The notes under the pieces are model-generated. The model searched no databases, was not told where the DNA came from, and saw only the letters and a list, made by a program, of their open reading frames with translations. Of a DNA stretch of 64,000 bases, positions 49,482-57,329 are shown piece by piece (position 1 is the stretch's first letter; every line of letters starts with the position of its first letter). The stretch covers positions 32,501-96,500 of the forward strand of contig BPKO01000002.1 in NCBI GenBank assembly GCA_026005175.1, written 5' to 3'. Both the position numbers and the translations under genes were made by a program. This stretch comes from Candidatus Tectimicrobiota bacterium. Its GTDB lineage: Bacteria > Tectomicrobia > Entotheonellia > Entotheonellales > Entotheonellaceae.

Positions 49482-49934
49482 TTAGGAGACCTGCACGTTA
49501 ATTTGCTTGGGTTTGACACGTTCGGCCTTGGGCAGGGTGACCACCAGCAGGCCGTTTTTGTAGTCGGCCCTCACGTTGTTCTCGTCCACCTCGAGCGGCA
49601 GCTCGATGGTGCGCACGAAGCGGCCCGTGGCGCGCTCGCTGCGGTGGAAGGCCTCAGGCCTGACATCCTCCGGCACCCGCCGCTTTTCCCCGGCCAAGGT
49701 GAGGGTGTTGCGCAGCACCGAGATATCCAGCGAGGCCGGATCCACACCTGGCGCCAGCGCCTCCACATAGAGGGCGTCGCGGTCGGCGTAAATGTTGACC
49801 AGCGGGTAGCGCCGTGCGGCACGCCCGGGCAAAAACGCAGTGCGGAAAAAGGGCTCGGTACGGAAGCCAAAGTCTTCAAAGGCGCGGTCGATTTCGCGCC
49901 GCAGCGCCTCCATGGTTTCCCACAAGTCAGCCAT
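49482..49934 (-). CDS. Small heat-shock protein Hsp20 (first of three)
   Basis: This 150-residue sHSP begins MADLWETMEALRREIDRAFE, then FFRTAFLPGRAARRYPLVNI, an alpha-crystallin domain ending YKNGLLVVTLPKAERVKPKQ and the C-terminal I-N-V motif. A strong GAAGGAGGTGAG precedes the ATG. It is the first gene behind the sigma-54 promoter at 50006-50023, with a leader of about 60 bases. Confidence 0.93.
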   Translation of the reverse strand: MADLWETMEALRREIDRAFEDFGFRTEPFFRTAFLPGRAARRYPLVNIYADRDALYVEALAPGVDPASLDISVLRNTLTLAGEKRRVPEDVRPEAFHRSERATGRFVRTIELPLEVDENNVRADYKNGLLVVTLPKAERVKPKQINVQVS

Positions 49935-50005
49935 CGTTGCTCACCTCCTTCTGCTGGCGTTGTCGCTTGCCGCCCCGCGCGGGGAGGGCTTCCGCCACCA
50001 AGTGT

Positions 50006-50023
50006 AAGCAAGAGGCGTGCCAA
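50006..50023 (-). promoter_or_regulatory. Sigma-54 (-24/-12) promoter of the hsp20-degP-dnaK operon
   Basis: On the minus strand the sequence is TTGGCACGCCTCTTGCTT. It matches the sigma-54 consensus TGGCACG-N4-TTGCW at every fixed position, with GG and GC at the required ten-base spacing. Transcription would start near 49,995, about 60 bases before the first Hsp20 ATG. The gene for a GAFTGA-type sigma-54 activator lies just upstream, at 50432-51995. Confidence 0.88.
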
Positions 50024-50082
50024 CTCTGTAAGTCGTTGATAATTCGAGTTTTTTCAATTCTCCCGATTGCAATCCGGGGCAG

Positions 50083-50135
50083 TGCGACGTCGCGTGCGAC
50101 GTCGCAGCGTTGCGTGCGACGGGTTGCCTGCGACG
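50083..50135. promoter_or_regulatory. Repeated TGCGAC boxes, putative enhancer (UAS) for the sigma-54 activator
   Basis: Two copies of the palindrome GCGACGTCGC (50084-50093 and 50096-50105) are followed by two direct repeats, TTGCGTGCGAC (50110-50120) and TTGCCTGCGAC (50125-50135), 15 bases apart. They lie about 90-140 bases upstream of the predicted sigma-54 start, the usual distance for enhancer sites. The binding protein is inferred to be the adjacent regulator. Confidence 0.6.
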
Positions 50136-50139
50136 GGCG

Positions 50140-50439
50140 TCAGAGGCCGCAGTCGCGCAGGCGCTGGAGCAACTCGGCCGGGGTGGCACGCCCGATGAGG
50201 CGAAAGAGGGGGCGGCTGCGGTAGTAGACGACCAAGGCGGGCGAGCCGTAAATGCCGTGAGCTTGCGCCCAGTCGCGGCAGTCGGCCAGGGCAAGGCGAA
50301 AGACCGGCACGCGTCCGAAGCGTTCGATGTCGCGCAGGAGACGGTCCATCTCGGTGCCCGGCGCGTGATCGTCTTCCCAGACAACGACCACTGCCAGACC
50401 CGCATAGCGGCGGAGAAACGCCTCCAGCTCGTCAAGCAT
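50140..50439 (-). CDS. Thioredoxin-fold protein without CxxC
   Basis: This 99-residue protein has a thioredoxin-like pattern: [20 protein letters not shown] in place of the W.xxCGPC loop, [20 protein letters not shown], and the cis-Pro segment [20 protein letters not shown]. The active-site Cys pair is missing, so it cannot be a standard disulfide reductase. It overlaps the end of the sigma-54 regulator gene by eight bases and so is co-expressed with it. A chaperone-like or sensor role in the stress regulon is inference. Confidence 0.7.
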   Translation of the reverse strand: MLDELEAFLRRYAGLAVVVVWEDDHAPGTEMDRLLRDIERFGRVPVFRLALADCRDWAQAHGIYGSPALVVYYRSRPLFRLIGRATPAELLQRLRDCGL

Positions 50440-51995
50440 GGCCTGACTCCGAGGGCACCGTGCCGGCTTGAGCCATGGCTTCGAGGTCGGTACGGGTCAT
50501 GCCCAGGGCTTTCAGGTGCCGGTAAAGCGTGGCCTTGTGCACGCCCAGCCGGCGCGCGGCCGCCGTCAGGTTTCCGCCTGTCTGACAAAATGCCGCGGCA
50601 ATCCGCTCGCGGGTGAGCGGCGCCTGCCGCACGGCCAGCGGGCGGCGGTCGACGCGCGTGGCCGGCTCGGCTGCGGCCGCTTCCGACAGCGCCGAGAGGG
50701 CAGGCAGCGCGGCCCGCGCCGGCGGCGGCGGCACCAGGGGGGACGAGGCCACCCGTCGCGTGGCGACGTTCCAGGCGCCGGGGAAGAAACGCCAGCGCTC
50801 TTCTACCCATTCCTCAAAGGCGCGGCGCCCGATGACCTCTCCCGTGGCTTCCACGTAGACGCGCTCGAGCACGTTGCGCAGTTCGCGCACGTTGCCGGGC
50901 CAGCTGTAGCTCTGCAGCAACGCAATCGCCTCGGGGGTCAGGCCGCGCACGGGCCGCCCGTATTTTTGCTGCAGCTGCTTCAGGAAGTAGGCCACCAGCA
51001 GCGGAAGGTCTTCCAGGCGCTCGTGCAGCGGCGGCATGTGCAGGCGCAAGACGGCCAGGCGGTGGTAGAGGTCGGCACGAAACGTGCCGCGCTCTACCGC
51101 CAGCTCCAGCGGCACGTTGGTGGCGGCAATGAGGCGGACGTCAACGGGCAAGGGCTGCTCGGCGCCCACGCGTTCGATCACCCCCTCTTCGAGCACCCGC
51201 AGGAGCTTGGCCTGCGTCGTCACGGGCAGCTCGCCGATCTCGTCGAGAAAGAGGGTACCGCGGTGTGCCCGCTCGAAGCGTCCCTTATGGGTGCGGATGG
51301 CACCGGTAAAAGCGCCGCGCTCGTGGCCGAACAGTTCCGATTCCAGCAGTTCGCTCGACAGGGCGGCGCAATTGACTGCCACAAAGGGCTCTTCGCGGCG
51401 GGGACTGCAGGCGTGGAGGGCACGGGCTGCCAGCTCCTTGCCCGTTCCGGTCTCGCCGGTAATCAGCACCGGCGCTCCCGTGGGACCGTACACCTCGATT
51501 TTACGGATGACGGCGCGCAGCGCGGCCGAGCGTCCCACCAGCCCGTAGAAGTCGCGCACCGCCGGCGACTCGACGGTGACGGCCGGGGGCCGCGACTTCT
51601 TCCAAGCGCAGGGCCACCACGGCTTGCAGCGCCGCCGCTCGCCGCAGCCTGAGTCCAGCCTGCACCAGCACGGTGCGCGGGGTGCCGGTGGCGTCGCGGA
51701 AGCTCAGGCGGTAATCGCGCACCGGGAACCCTGAGGCCAGCACTTCTTCAACCACCACGCCGAGCCCGGGAATGATCGGTTCCACCGTCTCGGCCAGCGG
51801 ACGCCCGCGCAGTGCCTCGACCGGGCGGCCGGTCCACGCCGCCACGTGTGGCGCCACCTCTTCCACCACCGGCGTGCCGTCGTCAAGAAAGGCGACGATG
51901 AGCTCCGGCGTAATGGGCGCCAGCGGCGCCGCCTCCTGCGCGCGCCTGATGGGTGCCAGGCGCCCTGCTGGCTTCTCTGTCGGCATGGGTTCCAT
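50432..51995 (-). CDS. Sigma-54-dependent transcriptional activator (PAS-AAA-Fis HTH), one frameshift
   Basis: The N-terminal 130 residues form a PAS-like sensor ([40 protein letters not shown]). One extra C near 51,590 (GGCCCCCGGCC) breaks the frame; it resumes [20 protein letters not shown]. The AAA+ domain has Walker A GETGTGKE, the sigma-54-contacting GAFTGA loop, Walker [11 protein letters not shown] and [17 protein letters not shown] Fis-type HTH ([20 protein letters not shown]) ends the protein. No receiver domain is present, so the signal is probably a ligand or redox state sensed by PAS. It most likely drives the sigma-54 promoter at 50006-50023. Confidence 0.9.
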
Positions 51996-52057
51996 CTCGC
52001 AGCGGATAGTCCGAGGCGTTGCGGTGCGTGGTGGGGCGGCGAGGGAGCGCGCCGGCA

Positions 52058-52384
52058 CTACGGCTCGTCCACCTCGTCCAGCGGCACCACCTGAAAGGTC
52101 TCCAGACGGGGAGGGGCCACCACCATGCCCCTGGGCAAGGGCTCGCCGCGGTGGGCCTGGACAAAGCGCTCCGAGCGCGTCCAAGCTTCAAAGGCCTCGC
52201 GGGATTCCCAAGTGGAATGGGAAATGTAATGCACTTGACCGTCACGGGTCTCTCCCCGCAGCAGCTGGAAGTGGAGAAACCCCGGCACGCCTTTGAGGTA
52301 GCTGCGCCGCCGCTGCCACCGCGCCTCAAACGCGGCAGCATGCTCAGCCGCCACCTGGAAGTTATTCATGGCAATAAAGGCCAT
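52058..52384 (-). CDS. Antibiotic biosynthesis monooxygenase / IsdG-like protein
   Basis: This 108-residue ABM-fold protein starts MAFIAMNNFQVAAEHAAAFE and has RWQRRRSYLKGVPGFLHFQL, ISHSTWESREAFEAWTRSER and a following FVQAH. The Asn (MNNF), Trp (STWES) and His (VQAH) positions match the catalytic triad of IsdG/IsdI haem-degrading monooxygenases. It may degrade haem or simply be a quinol/ABM monooxygenase. It follows the VOC gene by 16 bases. The window also encodes HemQ and a cytochrome, but not next to it. Confidence 0.75.
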   Translation of the reverse strand: MAFIAMNNFQVAAEHAAAFEARWQRRRSYLKGVPGFLHFQLLRGETRDGQVHYISHSTWESREAFEAWTRSERFVQAHRGEPLPRGMVVAPPRLETFQVVPLDEVDEP

Positions 52385-52400
52385 GGTCGCCGCTTGCTCC

Positions 52401-52802
52401 TTACGCTTCGCTGCCGCCAGGGGCGCGCAGTTCCAGGAGCACCCCGTGGGTGTCCTCAGGACGCAGGCGCGCCAGCCGTCGCCCTGCAGCGTCGGTGTCC
52501 AGCTGCACCTCGATGCCCCTGGCGCGCAGTTCGGCCACCGCCGCGTCGAGGTCGTCGACTTCCAGGGACAACAAGTACAGGCCACTGCCGCGCGCGGCTA
52601 AAAACTGGGCCACCGCGCCTTGCGCGTCCGTGGGAGATAAAAACTCCAGCCGGGCATCGCCGATTTGCAGCGCCGCACGGTGCAGACCCGGGGCTTCTCC
52701 CTGGCCCGCCAGCGGCAGGCCAAAGTTTTCCCGATAGGTGGCCAGCGCCGCTTCCAGGTCCGGCACGGCAATGGCAACGTGATCGAGGCGTTTTGCTTTC
52801 AT
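52401..52802 (-). CDS. VOC family protein, methylmalonyl-CoA epimerase-like
   Basis: This 133-residue protein has two VOC modules. The first, KRLDHVAIAVPDLEAALATY and ARLEFLSP, matches methylmalonyl-CoA epimerases, including the first metal His and Glu. In the second module the usual HHI metal motif is replaced by GSGLYLLSLEVDDLDAAVAE, so one metal ligand seems to be lost. It ends GVLLELRAPGGSEA with the last Glu retained. Epimerase activity is therefore doubtful. ATG 52802 sits just downstream of a good promoter. Confidence 0.75.
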   Translation of the reverse strand: MKAKRLDHVAIAVPDLEAALATYRENFGLPLAGQGEAPGLHRAALQIGDARLEFLSPTDAQGAVAQFLAARGSGLYLLSLEVDDLDAAVAELRARGIEVQLDTDAAGRRLARLRPEDTHGVLLELRAPGGSEA

Positions 52803-52834
52803 GAGATTCCAGCGCTCCGTGTCTCTCTTGGAGG

Positions 52835-52863
52835 TTATACCAGAAGTGGCACTGCCGGTGCAA
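52835..52863 (-). promoter_or_regulatory. Putative sigma-70 promoter for the VOC-ABM genes
   Basis: TTGCAC (52863-52858) and GTATAA (52840-52835) on the minus strand are separated by 17 bases. The predicted start is about 25 bases before the VOC ATG. Confidence 0.5.
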
Positions 52864-52882
52864 ACGCCACGGCCGCCGACCA

Positions 52883-52910
52883 TTGACAAATCCGCGCAGC
52901 ACGGTAAACT
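52883..52910 (+). promoter_or_regulatory. Putative sigma-70 promoter of tex
   Basis: TTGACA (52883-52888), a 16-base spacer and TAAACT (52905-52910) lie about 80 bases upstream of tex and divergent to the VOC promoter. Confidence 0.55.
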
Positions 52911-52989
52911 GCTGCCCATGCGGCAAGAGGCAACGGTCTTCTGTCACCTGGGTCACACAAGGCGGTGACAGCAGGGGAGGCGTGAAGCG

Positions 52990-55308
52990 GTGGAGCAGGG
53001 TCGGGGTGGGATGAGCACAGCGGTTGCCGAAATGGAACAGGAAGCGATTGTGGCCAGGATTGCGGCCGAGCTCTCGCTTGCGCCGCCGCAGGTGGCCCGC
53101 GTTTTGGAGCTGATGCGCGGCGGGGCCACCGTGCCGTTTTTGGCCCGCTATCGCAAGGAAGCAACCGGAAATCTGGACGAAGACCAGCTCTTTCGCTTGC
53201 TCGAGCGCTACCGCGCCTACCAGGACTTCCTGCGGCGCCGTCGTGCCCTGCTGGCGACGCTGGCCAAAGCGGGCCAGCTCACCAACGCCTTGCAAGCGCA
53301 GCTGCTGGCGTGCTACGACCGCGCAGAACTCGAGGATCTCGCCCTGCCTTACCGTCCCAAGCGCCACACCAAAGCCAGCGAGGCGGCGGCCCGCGGCCTC
53401 GAGCCCCTGGCGCGCCGCCTCTGGGAGGAGCAAGCGGGCGCCACCCACCCTGAAGCGCTGGCCGAGCCGTTTGTGGCCCCGGAGCGTGGCGTCTCGAACG
53501 TGGCCGAGGCCCTGGCCGGCGCGGGGCATCTCATTGCCGAGTGGATTGCCGAGCGTGCCGACGTGCGCCAGGCCCTGCGCGCGCTGCTGTTTGCCGAGGG
53601 GGTGGTGCGGGCGCGGGTGATTCCCGCCAAGCAGGGGCAAAAGACCAAGTTTCAGGACTACTACGACTTCCACGAGCCGGTGGCCACCATTCCTTCGCAC
53701 CGCTTCCTGGCCATTACCCGCGGGGTGCGCCAGGGGGTGCTGGCGATGAGCATCGAGGTGGACGCGGCCAAGGCGCTGCGCCTGGTTGAGGAGCGGGTCT
53801 TGCAGCAGCCTGCCCCGGCGCTGGTGCCTTACTTGCACCGGTGGTGTGCCGATGCCTACCACCGCTTGCTGCTGCCGGCGTTACAAACAGAGGTACAGCG
53901 GGCCCTCAAGGAGCGTGCCGACAGCGAAGCGATTGCCGTGTTCCAGCACAACTTGCGCGGCTTGCTGTTGGCCCCGCCGCTGGGACCACATCCGGTGATC
54001 GGCCTGGCACCGGCGCGGCGAGGCGGTTACCACCTCGCCGTGGTTGACGCTGCCGGCCGCTTGCTCACGCACGCCACCGTGTTTCCGCAGCAGGAGGAAG
54101 CGGCGGCGGTGCAGGCGCTGGGCGAGCTGGTGCGGCGCCATGCGGTCACCGCGGTGGCCGTCGGCAACAGCCCAGGGGCGCGGGAGGCCGAGGCGTTCGT
54201 GCGCCAGGCCCTGCAGCAGGAGGGATTGCAGCAAGTGGTGTGCGCCGTGGTCAACGACGCCGGGGTGGCCGCTTATGCCGCTTCCAAGCTGGCGCGGGAG
54301 GAGTTGCCGGCGCTGGAGGTCCCCGTGCGCCGTGCCGTCTCTATCGCGCGCCGCCTGCAGGATCCCCTGGCCGAGCTGGTTAAAGTCGAGCCCAGTGCCA
54401 TCGGTGTCGGGCAGTACCAGCACGACGTGGACCCCAAGCGGCTGCACCGCAAGCTGGTCGAGACGGTGGTCTCTTGCGTCAACCACGTGGGTGTGGACGT
54501 CAACACGGCGTCGCCGCAGCTCTTGCAGTACGTGGCTGGCCTCTCGCGCCGCCACGCGCGGGCCATTGTGGCCTATCGCCAGCAGCACGGGCGCTTGACC
54601 AACCGCACCCAGCTGCTGGCGATCGAGGGCTTCGATGCCCGCACGTTCCAGCAAGCAGCAGGATTCTTGCGCATTCGCGACGGTGACCAGCCCCTTGACA
54701 ATACCGGCATACACCCGGAGGCTTATCCCACGGTGGCACGGATGGCAGAGGCGCTGGGGGTGACGGTGCCGGCGCTCATGGGCAATGCGGCGCTGCTTTC
54801 GCGGCTCGACCTGCGGCAGTTTGTCGACGACGCGGTCGGCTTGCCGACGTTGCGCGACATTTGTGAAGAGCTGCGCCGGCCGGGGCGCGATCCGCGCCGG
54901 CCGTTTACTTCGACGCGCCGGCACCGGGGGGTGACGCCCGTGACAGAGCTGCAACCGGGGATGGTGCTTGAGGGCATCGTGAGCAACGTCACCAACTTTG
55001 GCGCCTTCGTCGACATCGGCCTCCCCCAAGACGGGCTGGTCCACATCTCTGAGCTGTCCCACCGCTTCGTGCGCGATCCCCGCCAAGTCGTCCAAGTCGG
55101 CCAGGTGGTCAGAGTGCAGGTGCTGGGCGTGGAGCCAGGGCTACAGCGCATTTCTCTGTCCATGAAAGCGCTGCAGCGCCCGGCCATGCGGCGCCGGCGC
55201 CGCCGGGCTCCTGCGCCAGCGCCCAAGCCGGCCGCGGCGCCTGAGACCTCCCTGGCCGAGAAGCTGCGTGCGTTGCAGGCGCGCTTTCAGAGCGCCGATT
55301 CCGCCTGA
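52990..55308 (+). CDS. tex: Tex family RNA-binding transcription accessory protein
   Basis: This 772-residue Tex protein has the N-terminal helical domain (GGATVPFLARYRKEATGNLD), a YqgF/RNase-H-like domain (VIGLAPARRGGYHLAVVDAA), helix-hairpin-helix motifs (VDVNTASPQLLQYVAGLSRR, LTNRTQLLAIEGFDARTFQQ) and a C-terminal S1 RNA-binding domain (GMVLEGIVSNVTNFGAFVDI), then a basic Pro/Ala-rich tail. It binds nucleic acids and influences transcription and stress tolerance. GTG 52990 has GGGGAGG nine bases upstream; ATG 53011 is an alternative. Confidence 0.94.
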   Translation: MEQGRGGMSTAVAEMEQEAIVARIAAELSLAPPQVARVLELMRGGATVPFLARYRKEATGNLDEDQLFRLLERYRAYQDFLRRRRALLATLAKAGQLTNALQAQLLACYDRAELEDLALPYRPKRHTKASEAAARGLEPLARRLWEEQAGATHPEALAEPFVAPERGVSNVAEALAGAGHLIAEWIAERADVRQALRALLFAEGVVRARVIPAKQGQKTKFQDYYDFHEPVATIPSHRFLAITRGVRQGVLAMSIEVDAAKALRLVEERVLQQPAPALVPYLHRWCADAYHRLLLPALQTEVQRALKERADSEAIAVFQHNLRGLLLAPPLGPHPVIGLAPARRGGYHLAVVDAAGRLLTHATVFPQQEEAAAVQALGELVRRHAVTAVAVGNSPGAREAEAFVRQALQQEGLQQVVCAVVNDAGVAAYAASKLAREELPALEVPVRRAVSIARRLQDPLAELVKVEPSAIGVGQYQHDVDPKRLHRKLVETVVSCVNHVGVDVNTASPQLLQYVAGLSRRHARAIVAYRQQHGRLTNRTQLLAIEGFDARTFQQAAGFLRIRDGDQPLDNTGIHPEAYPTVARMAEALGVTVPALMGNAALLSRLDLRQFVDDAVGLPTLRDICEELRRPGRDPRRPFTSTRRHRGVTPVTELQPGMVLEGIVSNVTNFGAFVDIGLPQDGLVHISELSHRFVRDPRQVVQVGQVVRVQVLGVEPGLQRISLSMKALQRPAMRRRRRRAPAPAPKPAAAPETSLAEKLRALQARFQSADSA

Positions 55309-55326
55309 CACGGAAAGGGACCAGGG

Positions 55327-56559
55327 ATGAGCGAGAGCTACATTCAGGAGCTGTTTGCCGAGCGCATTGGCGGCCGCAACTACGGCAAAGGTGCCGAAGT
55401 CTACAAGTTCGAAAAGATCCGCCGCGCCCGCGATGCGGCAGTCAAGGCGCGGCCGGACTTGCCGTTGATCGACATGGGGGTGGGGGAGCCCGATGGCATG
55501 GCGCCGGCGGGGGTGGTGCAAGCCCTTTGCGAGGAAGCGGGCAAGCCCGAAAACCGCGGCTATGCCGACAACGGCCCTCCCGAGTTTAAAGAAGCGGTGG
55601 CGCGCTATATGGCGCGCGTCTTTGGCGTCGAGCTCGACCCGGCTACGGAAATCAACCACGCCGTGGGCGGCAAGAATGCCCTGGCTTTTTTGCCGGCCTG
55701 CTTTATCAACCCCGGCGATGCCGTCATCACCACGGTGCCCGGTTATCCGGTGCTGGGAACGCACGCCCGCTGGTACGGCGCCGAGGTTTACACCTTGCCG
55801 CTGCGGGAAGAAAACGACTACTTGCCGGACTTGCGCAGCCTGAGCGAGGAGCAACTGCGGCGCGCCAAGATCCTGCTCCTGAACTATCCCAACAACCCCA
55901 CCGGTGCCGTGGCCACCCCGGAGTTCTATGCCGACGTGGTGGCGCTGGCCAAGCGCTACCATTTCGTGGTGGTGCAGGATGCCGCCTATGCGGCGCTGGT
56001 CTTTGAGGGCAAGCCGCTGAGCTTTCTCTCGGTTCCCGGGGCCAAAGAGGTGGGCGTCGAAGTGCATAGCATGTCCAAGGCCTTCAACATGACCGGCTGG
56101 CGCCTGGCCTGGGTGTGCGGCAACCCGCTGGTGGTGCGCGCTTTTGCCGATATCAAGGACAACTTCGACTCGGGGCAGTTTCGCGCCATCCAGAAAGCGG
56201 CCATTTATGCCCTGGAGCACCCGGAGTTTACCGCTGCGGTGGCCGAGAAGTACAGCCGGCGCCTGGAAATGCTGGCGCAGGCGCTTACCAGCGTGGGCTT
56301 CCGCGCCAAGAAGCCGGCGGCTTCGTTTTACCTTTACGTGCGGGCGCCGCGGGGTATCGCGGGCGGGCCACGCTTTGCCAGCGGCGAGGACTTCTGCCAG
56401 TACCTGATTCGCGAAAAGCTTATTTGCACCGTGCCCTGGGACGACGCCGGGCCCTACGTCCGCTTTTCGGTTACCTTTCAGGCGGCCACGGTGGAAGAGG
56501 AGCGCCGCATCGTGGGTGAAATCGCCCGGCGGCTGTCGGACGTGCGCTTTGAGTTCTGA
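55327..56559 (+). CDS. dapL: LL-diaminopimelate aminotransferase
   Basis: This 410-residue class I PLP aminotransferase converts tetrahydrodipicolinate and glutamate to LL-diaminopimelate in one step. It begins with the DapL-like IQELFAERIGGRNYGKG and has LPLIDMGVGEPDGMAPAGVV, YADNGPPEFKEAVARYMARV, LLNYPNNPTGAVATPEFYAD and the PLP lysine in VHSMSKAFNMTGWRLAWVCG. It starts 18 bases after tex. Its presence implies that lysine and peptidoglycan diaminopimelate are made by the DAP route, which matters for reading the LysW operon nearby. Confidence 0.9.
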   Translation: MSESYIQELFAERIGGRNYGKGAEVYKFEKIRRARDAAVKARPDLPLIDMGVGEPDGMAPAGVVQALCEEAGKPENRGYADNGPPEFKEAVARYMARVFGVELDPATEINHAVGGKNALAFLPACFINPGDAVITTVPGYPVLGTHARWYGAEVYTLPLREENDYLPDLRSLSEEQLRRAKILLLNYPNNPTGAVATPEFYADVVALAKRYHFVVVQDAAYAALVFEGKPLSFLSVPGAKEVGVEVHSMSKAFNMTGWRLAWVCGNPLVVRAFADIKDNFDSGQFRAIQKAAIYALEHPEFTAAVAEKYSRRLEMLAQALTSVGFRAKKPAASFYLYVRAPRGIAGGPRFASGEDFCQYLIREKLICTVPWDDAGPYVRFSVTFQAATVEEERRIVGEIARRLSDVRFEF

Positions 56560-56571
56560 CGGGAAGAGACG

Positions 56572-56709
56572 ATGACCAAGCCGAACAAGTACGGGCGTTC
56601 CCTGAAAATGGCGCGCAAAATCGCGCGGCGCAAGCACAAGGCGCGCGAGAAGCGCCGCCGCGCGGCCAAGTACGCCCTGCGCACCGGCGGCAGCGTGCCC
56701 CAGGCCTGA
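56572..56709 (+). CDS. Small highly basic protein (45 residues)
   Basis: ATG 56572 lies 12 bases after the dapL stop, preceded by GGGAAGAG. The frame gives 45 residues, starting MTKPNKYGRSLKMARKIARR and ending ALRTGGSVPQA, with about two-fifths Lys or Arg. The composition suggests nucleic-acid or ribosome binding. I recognise no family. Its spacing after dapL and the Shine-Dalgarno-like box support a real gene. Confidence 0.5.
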   Translation: MTKPNKYGRSLKMARKIARRKHKAREKRRRAAKYALRTGGSVPQA

Positions 56710-56714
56710 GGCCT

Positions 56715-57317
56715 TCAGTCCCAGCGCTGGTAGTGGTGCCGCTGCAGGTAGCGGATGAGCGCCAAACGGGTGGCCAAGCGCGTCATTTCCGCGCGGTCGA
56801 TGAGCCCGCCGGCCAGAACGCCGACGATGCCGCTGCCCTGCTCGATGCCTTCGGCGGTGGTAATGTACTGCCGGGCTTGCTGAAAGGGACGGCGGTAAAG
56901 GAAGAGGTCGCGCACCAGGCGGCGCGGGTACTCAAAACCCGGCGAGATCCCCAAGTAGTAGGCCTCGCCGTCGAAAATGGCGCAGATGTCGAAGTTATAC
57001 AGAGTGAACGTCGCCAGCGCCACCTCGATGAAGCCGCTTTCCACCCCCAGCCCCAGGGCCACCGTTCCGGGGGCTGTCTTTCCCGCCGCGTGTAGCCGCT
57101 GGTAGGCCTGAAAAGCTCGGTTCTGCGCCCCCTCGAGGGTGGCCGGAAAGCCCAGCGGCGCCTCGCTCACCCCGCTGTCGACTTGGCAGGTCCAGGCAAC
57201 CGGCTCGGCAAGCGCCGGGGCGTCCAGGACGTGGCCGAGATCGGCAAAAGCGGCCTGCACGCCGCGGATCTTGGCGGCGTTGCGCGTGCCGAGCATAAGG
57301 TGGTGGATGTGCTCCAT
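56715..57317 (-). CDS. DUF84 / YjjX-like non-canonical purine NTP phosphatase
   Basis: This 200-residue protein has the N-terminal nucleotide-binding motif LMLGTRNAAKIRGVQAAFAD, DSGVSEAPLGFPATLEGAQN, RAFQAY, the acidic GLGVESGFIEV and C-terminal IEQGSGIVGVLAGGLIDRAE, fitting the YjjX/DUF84 inosine/xanthosine triphosphatase family. It hydrolyses damaged purine nucleotides such as ITP and XTP. The gene is 12 bases downstream of lysK on the same strand, so it may be read with the LysW operon. Confidence 0.85.
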   Translation of the reverse strand: MEHIHHLMLGTRNAAKIRGVQAAFADLGHVLDAPALAEPVAWTCQVDSGVSEAPLGFPATLEGAQNRAFQAYQRLHAAGKTAPGTVALGLGVESGFIEVALATFTLYNFDICAIFDGEAYYLGISPGFEYPRRLVRDLFLYRRPFQQARQYITTAEGIEQGSGIVGVLAGGLIDRAEMTRLATRLALIRYLQRHHYQRWD

Positions 57318-57329
57318 GGCCGGCAGGTC

